NCBI GenBank assembly: GCA_028686135.1
Contig: JAQUCP010000004.1
Location: 103,891-167,890, forward strand
Source of the DNA: UBA12481 sp012523435
GTDB taxonomy: Bacteria > Bacteroidota > Bacteroidia > Bacteroidales > UBA12481
DNA length: 64,000 nucleotides
Direction: 5' to 3'
Shown here one piece after another: positions 30,317 through 39,348 of the stretch. The position numbers were made by a program, and so were the translations under genes. Under the pieces are notes generated by a model. That model had not been told where the DNA came from. It saw only the letters and a list, made by a program, of their open reading frames with translations, and made no database searches. Within the stretch, counting starts at the first letter, position 1; each line of letters starts with the position of its first letter.

Positions 30317-33300
30317 TTATAATTAAGATTGTTGATCAGATTTTTTTCGACCTCCTCCACCGGCAAGTTTTTTCTCCGGGCGTAATCCAGAACCTGGTCC
30401 TCACTGATGCGCCCCACTTGAAAATATCGCGATTGAGGATGATCAAAATAGAATCCGGCAACAGAAGCGCCAGGATCCATTGCCATGGTTTCAGTCAGGC
30501 GGATGCCAGTTCGTCCCTCCGGATCGATCAATCGGAAAAGTGTCTGTTTCTCCTGATGATCGGGGCAGCTGGGGTAACCGATCGCCGGTCGGATGCCTTG
30601 GAAGTGTTCCTTCAGCAGAACAGCGGTGTCCAGCTGTTCATCAGGAGCATAGCCCCAGATCTCTTTCCGGACCCTCTCATGCAAATACTCGGCAAAAGCC
30701 TCCGCCAGCCGATCGGCTAGCACCTTGATCATCAAAGCTCGGTAATCATCATGATTATCAGCATAGTAACGCGACCTCACGTCCGCACCTATCCCCGCAG
30801 TGGCAGCAAATAGTCCGATCCATCCGGGTTTGTCCGACTCTCCTGATGGAATAAAATCGGTCAGACAGAGGTTGGGTATCTGGTCCTCCTTCTTCTCTTG
30901 ATTTCTCAGGAAATGAAAGCGTTCCAGCCGTTGATCGGGATTAACGGGATCAAAAAGGAGCAGGTCATCGCCCTTGGCTTTGGCCGGGAAGATTCCCACT
31001 ACTCCATTGGCTATCAGCCACTTATTAGCATCAATCTCATCCAGAAGATCATGAGCATCCTGAATCAGCTTGGTGGCCTCTTCTCCCTTGATAGGATCTT
31101 CGAGAACTTTTGGGAACCGCCCCCGGATATCCCAGGTATAGAGGAAGAAAGTCCAGTCGATATACGGGATCAGCTCATGGAGTGGGAAGTCGAAAAACTT
31201 AGTAATTCCGGGTTTAGCAGGCACTATTTCGGATTTCCCGAGATCTTTCAAGACCGCGTGATCGAGAACAAACCGATTATCGCGTGCCTCTTTCAGGGAG
31301 ATATAGCCTCTAGTCCGGTCGATCAGGGCGTAATCCTTTCGCTGCTGTTCATACGCTGATTTTACGTCAGCGACATATTGATTACGGTGTTGTTGAGAGA
31401 AGAGATCAGAGAGTACCCGGATCACGCGGGAAGCATCGCGCACATGGACTACTGGTCCCGGATATGCAGGATCAATTCTGAGGGCGGTATGCAGTTCTGA
31501 AGTTGTTGCTCCTCCAATCAGCAAAGGCATGGAGAGGCCCTGACGCTTCATTTGGCCAGCTACATAAGTCATCTCTTCGAGTGAGGGTGTGATGAGGCCG
31601 CTTAAGCCGATAAAATCAGCCTGTTCTTTTTGGGCAGTTTCAATGATCCGATCAGCCGGAACCATAACACCCAGATCAATAACCTGATAATTATTGCATT
31701 GCAGGATCACCCCCACAATGTTTTTTCCGATATCATGTACGTCTCCTTTGACGGTTGCCAGGATAGCCTTTCCGGCTTTTGATTCGGTTCCACCTCTTTT
31801 TTCGGCTTCGATAAAGGGAGTCAGGTAAGCCACCGCTTTTTTCATCACCCGTGCGCTTTTAATCACTTGGGGCAGAAACATCTTTCCCGATCCAAAGCGA
31901 TCACCCACGATGCCCATGCCATCCATGAGGGGTCCTTCGATCACATCGAGGGCAAATGGAAACTCTTTTCTCACCTCTTCGGTATCGGTTTCCACAAAAT
32001 CAGCAATACCAGCTACTAGTGAGTGTATCAGCCTTTTACGGGATTCCTGATTTCGCCACTCGTTCGCTTGTTGTTTACTATGTTCTGATGTTTCCAAGGC
32101 ACGTTCTGCAAAAGCCAGCAGGCGGTCGGTGGCATCTTTTCGCCGATTCAGGACAACATCCGTAGCTAATTGTAGCAGAGCAGGTTCCACCTCATCGTAA
32201 TCCTGAATCAGCTCAGGATTGACAATTCCCATATCCAAACCTGCGCGGATAGCATGAAACAGGAACACCGCATGCAGGGCTTCACGAATGGCTTGACGTC
32301 CTCGGAAGGCAAATGACAAGTTGCTGATACCTCCGGAGATGTGCGCTCCCGGCAGGTTTTCCTTGATCCAGCGGGCAGCCTTGATAAAATCCACTCCATA
32401 ATTGTTATGCTCCTCCATGCCGGTGGCTAGTGCCAATACATTGGGATCCAATATGATATCCTCTGGTGGAACTCCTATGACATCAACCAGTAAATGATAA
32501 GATCTCTTGGCGACAGCAATTTTACGTTCCAGGGTATCGGCCTGACCGGTTTCATCGAAGAGCATGACCACCATGGAAGCTCCGAAGCGCCGTAGGAGTC
32601 GTGCCTGTTGCAGGAAGACGGTCTCGCCGGCTTTTAAGCTGATAGAGTTGACCACCGCCTTCCCCTGAACAGTCTTTAGAGCCTCGATGATAGCCGGAAA
32701 GCGCGAAGAATCGATCATGAAAGGTACCCTGGCGATATCCGGGTCGGTGCCGGCCATCCGCAAAAAGCGGGTTAGGGCTTCGGTAGCATCCAACAGCGGG
32801 TCATCCATACAGATATCGATCATCACAGCGCCTCCATCGATTTGCTGACGGGCGACCTTTAAGGCTTCCTCATACTTCTCTTCCTTGATCAGACGGGCAA
32901 AACGCTTTGATCCAGCCACATTGGTCCGTTCTCCAATATTGACAAAATTGGAATCCGGTCGGATGATCAGGGGTTCGAGGCCGGTTAACACCAGTGGAGC
33001 TATCTGTGTATTATCCTGATTATGTGGGTTTTGTTTCTCAGGTGTTTCTCCGATGGATTGGATCACTGCCGAAACCTCCCTGATATGTTCCGGGGTTGTA
33101 CCGCAACAACCACCCACCAAATTGACCAGGTGCTCTTCCAGGAAGATCTGGATCCAGCGGGCCATTTCGTGAGCCGACTGGGTGTAATCTCCCATCTCAT
33201 CAGGCAGTCCGGCGTTGGGGTGTGCCGATATAAACAGTTGACGTTTGCTCTTGGTCAGATGGCGGTTTTCCAGCTCCACCAAACGTTTGAGCTCCCGGAG

Positions 33301-34053
33301 ATAGGGCAACAGCTCCTCTGCTCCCATGGAACAGTTCAACCCGATAACCAGCGGTTCAGCATAGAGAATAGAATAAAAAAAGGCCTCCAGGGTTTGGCCC
33401 GAGAGAGTCCGTCCGCTGGCATCAGTGATCGTAACTGACAGAATAACTGGCCATTCCGTTCCACGGCATTCAAACTCCTCCCAGATCCCATAGATCGCGG
33501 CCTTTGCATTGAGCGTATCAAAAATAGTTTCCACCAATAGCGCATCCACTCCTCCATCCAGCAGACCGGCTACCTGCTCCCGATAAGCTGCTGCGAGCTG
33601 GTCGAAAGTGATATTGCGGAAACCCGGATCCTCTACTCTTGGCGACAAAGAGGCGGTGCGATTGGTTGGCCCCATGGAACCCGCCACAAAAACTTCGGAG
33701 CCGGCAGCTCGCCGTGCTATGCGGGCAGCCTGGAGGTTCATCTCGTAAACCAGATCGGCAGTGCCATAATCCGATTGAGATATCGCATTAGAATTGAATG
33801 TATTCGTCTCGATTATCTGCGCTCCGGCTTCAATATACTGCTGGTGGATCTTCTGAATCATCTCGGGCTGTGCTAGATTAAGCAGATCAAAATTCCCCAC
33901 CTGGGCAGCCGTTCCGGAATCCCGACCGGCAATGCGGTAGTCGGCCTCTTTGAGACCGAGCTTTTGAATCATGGTTCCGGTAGCCCCATCCAGCAACAAG
34001 GTACCCGCAGCTAAAGCCTTTTTTAATTTATTAAAAGCCTGATGCTTAATCAT
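30313..34053 (-). CDS. metH: Cobalamin-dependent methionine synthase
   Basis: MetH transfers the methyl of 5-methyl-THF to homocysteine through cobalamin. All four modules are present in 1246 residues: homocysteine-binding (1-335, zinc cysteines in GLNCSMGAEE and VGGCCGTTP), pterin-binding (about 355-620, FVNIGERTNVAGSK), cobalamin-binding (about 660-900, DVHDIGKNIVGVI with the ligand His), and the AdoMet reactivation domain (RPAIGYPSCPDH). The length is that of full MetH (about 1230), not a split form. It overlaps hom upstream by 8 nt and metF downstream by 4. No cobalamin riboswitch is seen in the leader. Confidence 0.97.
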   Translation of the reverse strand: MIKHQAFNKLKKALAAGTLLLDGATGTMIQKLGLKEADYRIAGRDSGTAAQVGNFDLLNLAQPEMIQKIHQQYIEAGAQIIETNTFNSNAISQSDYGTADLVYEMNLQAARIARRAAGSEVFVAGSMGPTNRTASLSPRVEDPGFRNITFDQLAAAYREQVAGLLDGGVDALLVETIFDTLNAKAAIYGIWEEFECRGTEWPVILSVTITDASGRTLSGQTLEAFFYSILYAEPLVIGLNCSMGAEELLPYLRELKRLVELENRHLTKSKRQLFISAHPNAGLPDEMGDYTQSAHEMARWIQIFLEEHLVNLVGGCCGTTPEHIREVSAVIQSIGETPEKQNPHNQDNTQIAPLVLTGLEPLIIRPDSNFVNIGERTNVAGSKRFARLIKEEKYEEALKVARQQIDGGAVMIDICMDDPLLDATEALTRFLRMAGTDPDIARVPFMIDSSRFPAIIEALKTVQGKAVVNSISLKAGETVFLQQARLLRRFGASMVVMLFDETGQADTLERKIAVAKRSYHLLVDVIGVPPEDIILDPNVLALATGMEEHNNYGVDFIKAARWIKENLPGAHISGGISNLSFAFRGRQAIREALHAVFLFHAIRAGLDMGIVNPELIQDYDEVEPALLQLATDVVLNRRKDATDRLLAFAERALETSEHSKQQANEWRNQESRKRLIHSLVAGIADFVETDTEEVRKEFPFALDVIEGPLMDGMGIVGDRFGSGKMFLPQVIKSARVMKKAVAYLTPFIEAEKRGGTESKAGKAILATVKGDVHDIGKNIVGVILQCNNYQVIDLGVMVPADRIIETAQKEQADFIGLSGLITPSLEEMTYVAGQMKRQGLSMPLLIGGATTSELHTALRIDPAYPGPVVHVRDASRVIRVLSDLFSQQHRNQYVADVKSAYEQQRKDYALIDRTRGYISLKEARDNRFVLDHAVLKDLGKSEIVPAKPGITKFFDFPLHELIPYIDWTFFLYTWDIRGRFPKVLEDPIKGEEATKLIQDAHDLLDEIDANKWLIANGVVGIFPAKAKGDDLLLFDPVNPDQRLERFHFLRNQEKKEDQIPNLCLTDFIPSGESDKPGWIGLFAATAGIGADVRSRYYADNHDDYRALMIKVLADRLAEAFAEYLHERVRKEIWGYAPDEQLDTAVLLKEHFQGIRPAIGYPSCPDHQEKQTLFRLIDPEGRTGIRLTETMAMDPGASVAGFYFDHPQSRYFQVGRISEDQVLDYARRKNLPVEEVEKNLINNLNYK

Positions 34054-35260
34054 TTATATCCAGTTTTCCAGTCCAGGCAATGAACACATTCAATTTACGA
34101 ATCAGATTCTTCAGATTGTACAAAGTTTCCAATTTAATCTTTCCGATCACATAATGGTAATCCGGACCGGCATATTTCTCCGAGATACTTTCAAAATCAA
34201 AATGGCTCAGGTCGAGCAAATTGTGATATCTCAGATACACTTCCAGATTGATATTCCGGGTAACAACGGGAGGATCAAAAAAGTTAAGTTTCTTATACTC
34301 ATAACGATAATGATGTTTCTGGGCGGTAATATCCGACAGAACGGCTGATCCGGTTGGAAAGGCACCGGCACCTTTACCAAACATGAACTGTTTATCATAA
34401 AACTGTCCTTCGATAATCACTCCATTATACTCATCTTCAACATTATAGATGTACTCCTCAGGGGTTATCAGTTTAGGCAGGACAAACAGGGAGAATCGGC
34501 GACCGTTGATTTTGGTAACCTGTGCTACCAGCTTAATTTTCCGACCTTTTTCCGTAGCGTAACGGATATCGTGGCCGGAGATCGTGCTGATGCCGTAATG
34601 GAAAACATCGGCCGGATCCACGAGCGTTCCAAATCCGTGCAGGGCGAGGATGACCAGCTTGTACATTGAGTCATACCCATCCACATCAAAGGTAGGATTG
34701 CTCTCAGCAAAGCCCAGCTCCTGAGCATGTTTGAGCGCATCGGCATAGCTCCAGTTATCTTGAAAGATTCTTGAGAGGATGAAATTTGATGATCCATTCA
34801 AGATGCCGGTGATGGATTGCAGCAGGTCATTATCATAATACTCTTCGAGATTGCGGATGACTGGGATGCTGCCACAGGCGGATGCATCGTAGAGCAGGGC
34901 AACAGAATTATCCTTCTGTATTTCGATCAGCTCATCCAGATGGTGGGCGAGCATCTTTTTATTACCCGACACCACTGATTTACCATTCAGAAGAGCTCTT
35001 TTCACAATCTGATAGGCAGCATCGGCATCATCGATCAGCTCCACTATCAGATTGATATCCTTATCATTAAGCAAGTCATCTGGCTCAAAGGTAAACAGGT
35101 GCTCGGGCAGACTTCTTGGTTTCTCCTTTTGCTTCACGCAAATCGATTTGATGGTAGCGTTAGCTGTTTGAACATCCTGGAGCACCTGATAGAGTCCCTG
35201 CCCCACCACACCGAAACCGAACAACCCGATAACCAGGCTGTTATTCTTCTCATTTGTCAT
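34046..35260 (-). CDS. hom: Homoserine dehydrogenase (single-domain type)
   Basis: Reduces aspartate semialdehyde to homoserine, the common precursor of methionine and threonine. The 404-residue protein has an N-terminal Rossmann motif (GLFGFGVVGQGLYQ), GKSVVSGNKKMLAHH, and the catalytic core GILNGSSNFILSRI with AQELGFAESNPTFDVDGYD, the family signature. It lacks an aspartokinase domain, so it is not the bifunctional ThrA. It starts 1 nt after metX ends and overlaps metH by 8 nt. Placement inside a methionine operon suggests an isozyme dedicated to methionine; this is inference. Confidence 0.94.
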   Translation of the reverse strand: MTNEKNNSLVIGLFGFGVVGQGLYQVLQDVQTANATIKSICVKQKEKPRSLPEHLFTFEPDDLLNDKDINLIVELIDDADAAYQIVKRALLNGKSVVSGNKKMLAHHLDELIEIQKDNSVALLYDASACGSIPVIRNLEEYYDNDLLQSITGILNGSSNFILSRIFQDNWSYADALKHAQELGFAESNPTFDVDGYDSMYKLVILALHGFGTLVDPADVFHYGISTISGHDIRYATEKGRKIKLVAQVTKINGRRFSLFVLPKLITPEEYIYNVEDEYNGVIIEGQFYDKQFMFGKGAGAFPTGSAVLSDITAQKHHYRYEYKKLNFFDPPVVTRNINLEVYLRYHNLLDLSHFDFESISEKYAGPDYHYVIGKIKLETLYNLKNLIRKLNVFIAWTGKLDIND

Positions 35261-35261
35261 G

Positions 35262-36278
35262 TTAGCTGATGTTTATGATTGGTTTGATGATATGGGCGAT
35301 GGCTTCCGTTTCGATCAGGAAACCATCATGCCCGTAAGTTGAGTTAATCTCGAAGAAACGTCCCCGGGGGACTTGATCGGCAATCAGTTGTTGTTCCTCA
35401 GGTGGAAAAAGCAGATCGGTTGTGATTCCGATCGCCAAGGTTGTAGCTCTGATTTGTGCCAGAGCTTGCTGTACGGTTCCCCGCCCCCGGCCCACATGGT
35501 GTGAATCGAGGCATTTAGTCAGGGTTGTGTATGAGTATGCATTGAACCTTTTTTTAAGCTTTTCACCCTGATACTGCTGATAGGAGCAGGCTTTGAAGTT
35601 TTCCAGCTTATTGGTATCGGGATCGGTCTGGGTCTTTTTGTAAGTTATTGGATTTCTATAACTTAACAATGCAATAGAGCGTGCAGCTCCCATACCCTTC
35701 AAGCCGCCATCGGGCCCTTGGCCAAAGGAAGGATCAGCCTGGATGGCCATTCGTTGGGACTCATTAAAGGCGATTCCCCAGGCCGAAGCGTGGGCGTTGG
35801 TAGCCACTGGAATCAGCCAGCTAAACAGGTCAGGTTCGGAGATCGCCCACTCGATAGCCTGCTGACCGCCCAGGGACCCTCCCATGATAGCGTGGATATG
35901 CTTGATTCCAAGATGTTTCCGCAGCATCTGATGGGCTCGCACCAAATCTCTGACAGTGACAAGCGGGAATTCATCGAGCCAAGGGTTTCCAGTATCCGGG
36001 TTGAGAGACAGGGGTCCGGTAGAGCCGTAACAGGACCCGATAATATTGGCACAGACGATAAAATATCGATCGGTATCCATCAGGGCACCTGGTCCAACCA
36101 TTCCCGGCCACCAGTCGGCTACATCGGAGTTGGCTGTCAGCGCATGGCATACCCAGAATACATTATCAGCATTTTCATTCAGCCGGCCATACGTATGGTA
36201 GGCCACTTGCCAGTTGGTCAGATGAGCTCCACACTCCAGCTCCAGCGGTTGTTCAGGTTGATAAATCTGTTGTTTCAT
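35262..36278 (-). CDS. metX: Homoserine O-acetyltransferase
   Basis: MetX activates homoserine with acetyl-CoA. The 338-residue protein is an alpha/beta hydrolase-fold acyltransferase with the nucleophile elbow GGSLGGQQA (Ser in GxSxGG), ALTANSDVADWW, and a late TYGHDGFLIE that carries the catalytic His; a catalytic Asp lies in GITTDLLFPP. Acetyl rather than succinyl specificity is inferred from the family and from the following O-acetylhomoserine sulfhydrylase. The ATG at 36278 is preferred: the frame's upstream extension lies inside metY. Only 1 nt separates it from the metY stop. Confidence 0.95.
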   Translation of the reverse strand: MKQQIYQPEQPLELECGAHLTNWQVAYHTYGRLNENADNVFWVCHALTANSDVADWWPGMVGPGALMDTDRYFIVCANIIGSCYGSTGPLSLNPDTGNPWLDEFPLVTVRDLVRAHQMLRKHLGIKHIHAIMGGSLGGQQAIEWAISEPDLFSWLIPVATNAHASAWGIAFNESQRMAIQADPSFGQGPDGGLKGMGAARSIALLSYRNPITYKKTQTDPDTNKLENFKACSYQQYQGEKLKKRFNAYSYTTLTKCLDSHHVGRGRGTVQQALAQIRATTLAIGITTDLLFPPEEQQLIADQVPRGRFFEINSTYGHDGFLIETEAIAHIIKPIINIS

Positions 36279-36279
36279 C

Positions 36280-37560
36280 TTAATAAATTTGGTTAAAGGC
36301 TTGTGCGAAATCATCCTTAAGGTCATCAATATGTTCCAAACCTACCGATACTCTAAAAAGATTAGGGTGAACTCCGGCAGCAATTTGGTCCTTTTCTGAT
36401 AGTTGTTGATGGGTGGTAGCGGCTGGTTGGATAATCAGGGTGCGCGAATCCCCGACGTTAGCCAGGTGGCTGACCAGGCCAAATTTCTCCACCAGGTGTT
36501 GGGTCTGTGACTTTTCTCCTTTTAGGATAAAGGAAAAGACGCCACCGAATCCGTGACTCAGGTATTTTTTGGCCAGGTGGTGTGATGAATGATTCGGAAG
36601 TCCGGGATAGCTAACACGCTCCACTTGTGGGTGAGATTGCAACCAACGGGCAAGTTCCAGCGCATTATCACACTGCCGCTCGAGGCGGATGGAGAGTGTT
36701 TCCAAGCCCTGAATAAGCAGAAAAGCATCGATTGCGTTCAAAGCCGGACCAAAATCCCGCAATCCTACAGCTCTAGCTCGCACAATAAAAGCTTGATTTT
36801 CGAACTGTTTAACCCATTTCATACCATGATATTCAGGAGCCGGCTCGGTCATTTGCGGAAAGAGACCGTTATCCCAGCGAAAATTTCCGGCATCGATAAT
36901 GACTCCTGCCATGGTTGTTCCATGGCCACCGACCCATTTGGTAGCTGATTCAACGATAATATTAGCTCCATAATCAATTGGTTTACAAAGATATCCACCG
37001 CCACCAAACGTATTATCCACAATAAGTGGAATCCCAAACCGGGAAGCCAGAGTAGCCAGAGCCTCGAAATCGGGGACTAAAAACCCGGGGTTACTAATAG
37101 TTTCGACGTAGATTCCCCGGCTATTTTGGTCAATCTCATGGAGGAGGTCGTCGGGGTGATCACTTTTTGCGAGCCTAACCTCGATACCGAGATGTCGGAA
37201 ACTGTGTCTAAATTGCGAGACGGTGCCGCCATAGAGGTAAGGTGATGAGACCAGGTTTGTCCCGGGCTGGAGCAGATTGGCGAGAGCGATGAACTGGGCG
37301 GCGTGACCGGAGGAGACAGCCAGGGCACCGACTCCACCCTCAAGAGCGGCCATCCGTTGTTCAAAGACTTCGACTGTTGGATTTCCGATGCGGCTATAGA
37401 TATATCCCGGCTCAGCTAATTCAAAAAGGTTCGCCGCATGATCCGCACTACGGAAAACATAAGAGGTTGTTTGATAAATCGGTACTGCGCGGCTAAGCGT
37501 TACGGGATCAGGGATCTGTCCGGCATGAACCTGAAGTGTTTCAAATTTGAACTTTTTCAT
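36280..37560 (-). CDS. metY: O-acetylhomoserine sulfhydrylase (PLP enzyme)
   Basis: Joins O-acetylhomoserine with sulfide to give homocysteine directly, bypassing cystathionine. The 426-residue Cys/Met-metabolism PLP enzyme shows FETLQVHAGQIPDP at the start, YSRIGNPTVEVFEQRMAALEGG, IPLIVDNTFGGGGYLC, and the PLP lysine in SATKWVGGHGT (near residue 210); the C terminus RVSVGLEHIDDL is typical. Family members vary in preference for O-acetylhomoserine or O-acetylserine, but the metX neighbour supports homoserine. First structural gene of the operon, with a leader of about 217 nt. Confidence 0.94.
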   Translation of the reverse strand: MKKFKFETLQVHAGQIPDPVTLSRAVPIYQTTSYVFRSADHAANLFELAEPGYIYSRIGNPTVEVFEQRMAALEGGVGALAVSSGHAAQFIALANLLQPGTNLVSSPYLYGGTVSQFRHSFRHLGIEVRLAKSDHPDDLLHEIDQNSRGIYVETISNPGFLVPDFEALATLASRFGIPLIVDNTFGGGGYLCKPIDYGANIIVESATKWVGGHGTTMAGVIIDAGNFRWDNGLFPQMTEPAPEYHGMKWVKQFENQAFIVRARAVGLRDFGPALNAIDAFLLIQGLETLSIRLERQCDNALELARWLQSHPQVERVSYPGLPNHSSHHLAKKYLSHGFGGVFSFILKGEKSQTQHLVEKFGLVSHLANVGDSRTLIIQPAATTHQQLSEKDQIAAGVHPNLFRVSVGLEHIDDLKDDFAQAFNQIY

Positions 37561-37590
37561 TCCTCAGAGGTTTAACATAAATAAAATAGC

Positions 37591-37730
37591 ACCATCGCAG
37601 GATGGTTTAGCAGTTACATGGAACAAGAAATCGTTGATGGGAATTGGCCAATGGTCTCAGGCCGGAAGTTCAGGGGCAGGCGGGGTGAAGCCTACCCCAA
37701 AAGCATTAACATAACCCGGATGCGGGGGTT
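37591..37730 (-). promoter_or_regulatory. Structured leader of the methionine operon (attenuator candidate)
   Basis: Between the predicted transcription start (about 37778) and the metY ATG (37560) the minus-strand RNA can form: a stem AACCC/GGGTT (37730-37713); GGGGT/ACCCC (37698-37682), which competes with a longer pairing GGGGTAGGC/GCCTGCCCC (37698-37690 with 37681-37673); GGCC/GGCC (37663-37646); and ACCATC-CTGC-GATGGT (37606-37591) followed by a U-rich stretch. GATGGT can also pair with the upstream ACCATT (within 37663-37646). The second stem overlaps the end of a small reading frame. I could not fit SAM-I, SAM-II or cobalamin riboswitch consensus to it. Confidence 0.5.
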
Positions 37731-37769
37731 ATCACTAAAGGCGCGATATGGCAATGCTTGGGAATTCAT
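37692..37769 (-). CDS. Candidate leader peptide of the met operon (25 codons)
   Basis: An ATG about 10 nt after the predicted transcription start opens a 25-codon frame whose product ends NPRIRVMLMLLG. The last codons (ATG TTA ATG CTT TTG GGG TAG) put two Met and three Leu codons at the base of a hairpin; the stop lies in the 5' arm of two mutually exclusive stems. No Shine-Dalgarno sequence is evident, which is normal in this phylum. The role as a ribosome-stalling sensor of methionine supply is inference. A reading frame this short could be chance. Confidence 0.42.
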   Translation of the reverse strand: MNSQALPYRAFSDNPRIRVMLMLLG

Positions 37770-37783
37770 TTTCAAATCAGCTG

Positions 37784-37813
37784 CAAAATTAGAGATAGTT
37801 TTAGGAATTCCAA
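37784..37813 (-). promoter_or_regulatory. Promoter of the methionine operon
   Basis: Minus-strand TTG (37813-37811), 19-nt spacer, TAATTTTG (37791-37784): a complete Bacteroidota -33/-7 promoter. It predicts transcription from about 37778, giving metY a leader of some 217 nt, exceptionally long compared with the 10-45 nt leaders elsewhere in the window. Confidence 0.7.
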
Positions 37814-37873
37814 GTCCAGCATGCAAAAGGATGTCGTTGGACAAATCCGTATCTTTCGAGATTTCTGACTTGC

Positions 37874-37881
37874 TATTTTTG
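37874..37881 (+). promoter_or_regulatory. -7 box TATTTTTG of the pnt operon
   Basis: A perfect TAnnTTTG 18 nt before the pntAA ATG. The -33 region has only a TTTC. It is divergent from the met promoter 60 bp away. Confidence 0.5.
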
Positions 37882-37899
37882 TAGTTTAATTTATCCGCT

Positions 37900-39024
37900 A
37901 TGATTGTTGGAATTTTAAAGGAAAGAAGTGATGAGAACCGGGTAGCTATGCTGCCAGAAACGGTCAAAGATCTGATCAGCAAGAAAGTCACGGTCTGGAT
38001 TGAATCGGGTGCCGGAGCCGGGGCTTATGCCTCCGATGACGATTATGAAGCTGTCGGAGCTCTGGTTATGAATCTGGAGAAGATGATAAAAGAGGCTGAT
38101 CTTCTGCTGAGAATATCGCCACCGGAAGATGAGTGGCTCAAGCTGATCCGGGAAGATCAGGTTTGGGTTGGGGTTCTCAATCCACTATCTGAGAAAGATC
38201 TAGTTAAGAGTCTCTTAAGCAAGAAGTTAACTTCATTTAGCATGGATATTGTCCCTCGCACGACGCGAGCTCAGGCCATGGACATTCTATCCTCGCAAGC
38301 CACCGCAGCCGGTTACCGTGCGGTTTTGGATGCAGCCATGCATCTTCCCACGTTTTTCCCGATGTTCATGACTGCTGCCGGGACGATTACGCCGGCGAAG
38401 GTATTAATATTAGGAGCCGGGGTAGCTGGATTACAGGCCATTGCCACCTCGCGAAAACTAGGAGCAAAAGTAGAAGCCTTTGATGTCCGGTCGGCAGTAA
38501 AGGAGGAGGTTCAGAGCCTTGGGGCAAAATTCATTGAGGTGGAGGGTGCTGTGGATGATGCAGCTGCCGGAGGTTATGCGGTTGAGCAGACTGAGGAGTT
38601 CAGGCAGCGGCAGAAGCAGGCAATCCATGACCATGCCATCCGCAGTGACGTGGTCATCACTACCGCTCAGATTCCGGGCAAGCCAGCACCACGATTATTA
38701 GAGAAAGCCACGGTAGAGCAAATGAAAGCTGGTTCAGTTGTGATCGATTTAGCCGCATCATCTGGGGGCAACTGTGAGTTAACGGTCAATGGGCAGACCA
38801 TAAATCATAATGGAGTACAGATCATTGGCCAGTCGGATTATCCCTCTACCCTACCAAAAGATTCCAGCAAGATGTTTGGGAAGAACCTACTGAATTTTCT
38901 TAGCCTGATGATTAATGAAGAGGGCAATTTGAAGCTCGATTTCCAGGATGATCTGATCCAGGGCACCTGTGTTACCCATCAGGGAGAGGTTTACAATTCG
39001 CGGGTTAAAAATCTGTTTAGCTAA
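37900..39024 (+). CDS. pntAA: NAD(P) transhydrogenase subunit alpha, soluble domain I
   Basis: The NAD(H)-binding part of the proton-translocating transhydrogenase, which drives hydride transfer from NADH to NADP+ with the proton gradient. The 374 residues show MIVGILKERSDENRVAMLPETV, VPRTTRAQAMDILSSQA, the Rossmann motif LILGAGVAGLQAI and DVVITTAQIPGKPAPRLL. The alpha chain is split: the membrane helices are in the next gene, 12 nt downstream, as in many non-enterobacterial systems. Confidence 0.95.
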   Translation: MIVGILKERSDENRVAMLPETVKDLISKKVTVWIESGAGAGAYASDDDYEAVGALVMNLEKMIKEADLLLRISPPEDEWLKLIREDQVWVGVLNPLSEKDLVKSLLSKKLTSFSMDIVPRTTRAQAMDILSSQATAAGYRAVLDAAMHLPTFFPMFMTAAGTITPAKVLILGAGVAGLQAIATSRKLGAKVEAFDVRSAVKEEVQSLGAKFIEVEGAVDDAAAGGYAVEQTEEFRQRQKQAIHDHAIRSDVVITTAQIPGKPAPRLLEKATVEQMKAGSVVIDLAASSGGNCELTVNGQTINHNGVQIIGQSDYPSTLPKDSSKMFGKNLLNFLSLMINEEGNLKLDFQDDLIQGTCVTHQGEVYNSRVKNLFS

Positions 39025-39036
39025 AACTGTTCTATT

Positions 39037-39348
39037 ATGCAATCAATATTGGAATTTTTCTTCATTCACAAGGAGGCTATTTTCATCATAGCCCTGTCGG
39101 TTTTCCTCGGCATAGAAGTGATTTCAAACGTTCCGGCCATTCTGCACACCCCTTTGATGTCTGGAGCCAACGCTTTAAGTGGCGTTGTGATTATCGGGGC
39201 CATCATTGTGATGGGCCATGCCCAATCCACAGGGGCATTAATCTTAGGGTTTATTGGGGTCATACTGGGAACGTTGAACGTGGTCGGCGGATTTGCCGTC
39301 ACGGATCGGATGCTGGATATGTTTAAGAAGAAACCGAAGAAATCATGA
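39037..39348 (+). CDS. pntAB: NAD(P) transhydrogenase subunit alpha, membrane part
   Basis: A 103-residue membrane protein with three hydrophobic helices (about 12-32, 42-62 and 65-85) and a basic tail (MFKKKPKKS). LHTPLMSGANALSGVVIIGAIIV is the conserved signature of the PntA C-terminal domain. It forms part of the proton channel together with PntB, whose start overlaps its stop (4 nt). Confidence 0.93.
   Translation: MQSILEFFFIHKEAIFIIALSVFLGIEVISNVPAILHTPLMSGANALSGVVIIGAIIVMGHAQSTGALILGFIGVILGTLNVVGGFAVTDRMLDMFKKKPKKS

Noticed and set aside
37561..37790. SAM-I, SAM-II or cobalamin riboswitch upstream of metY
   Set aside because: A GGTGCTA and a GCTAAA word recall SAM-I and SAM-II, but the required partner helices and the conserved 5' half cannot be built, and no B12 box is present.
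37618..37884. An 88-residue plus-strand reading frame in the met-pnt spacer
   Set aside because: It opposes the met leader, has no family resemblance or promoter, and its codon pattern looks random.
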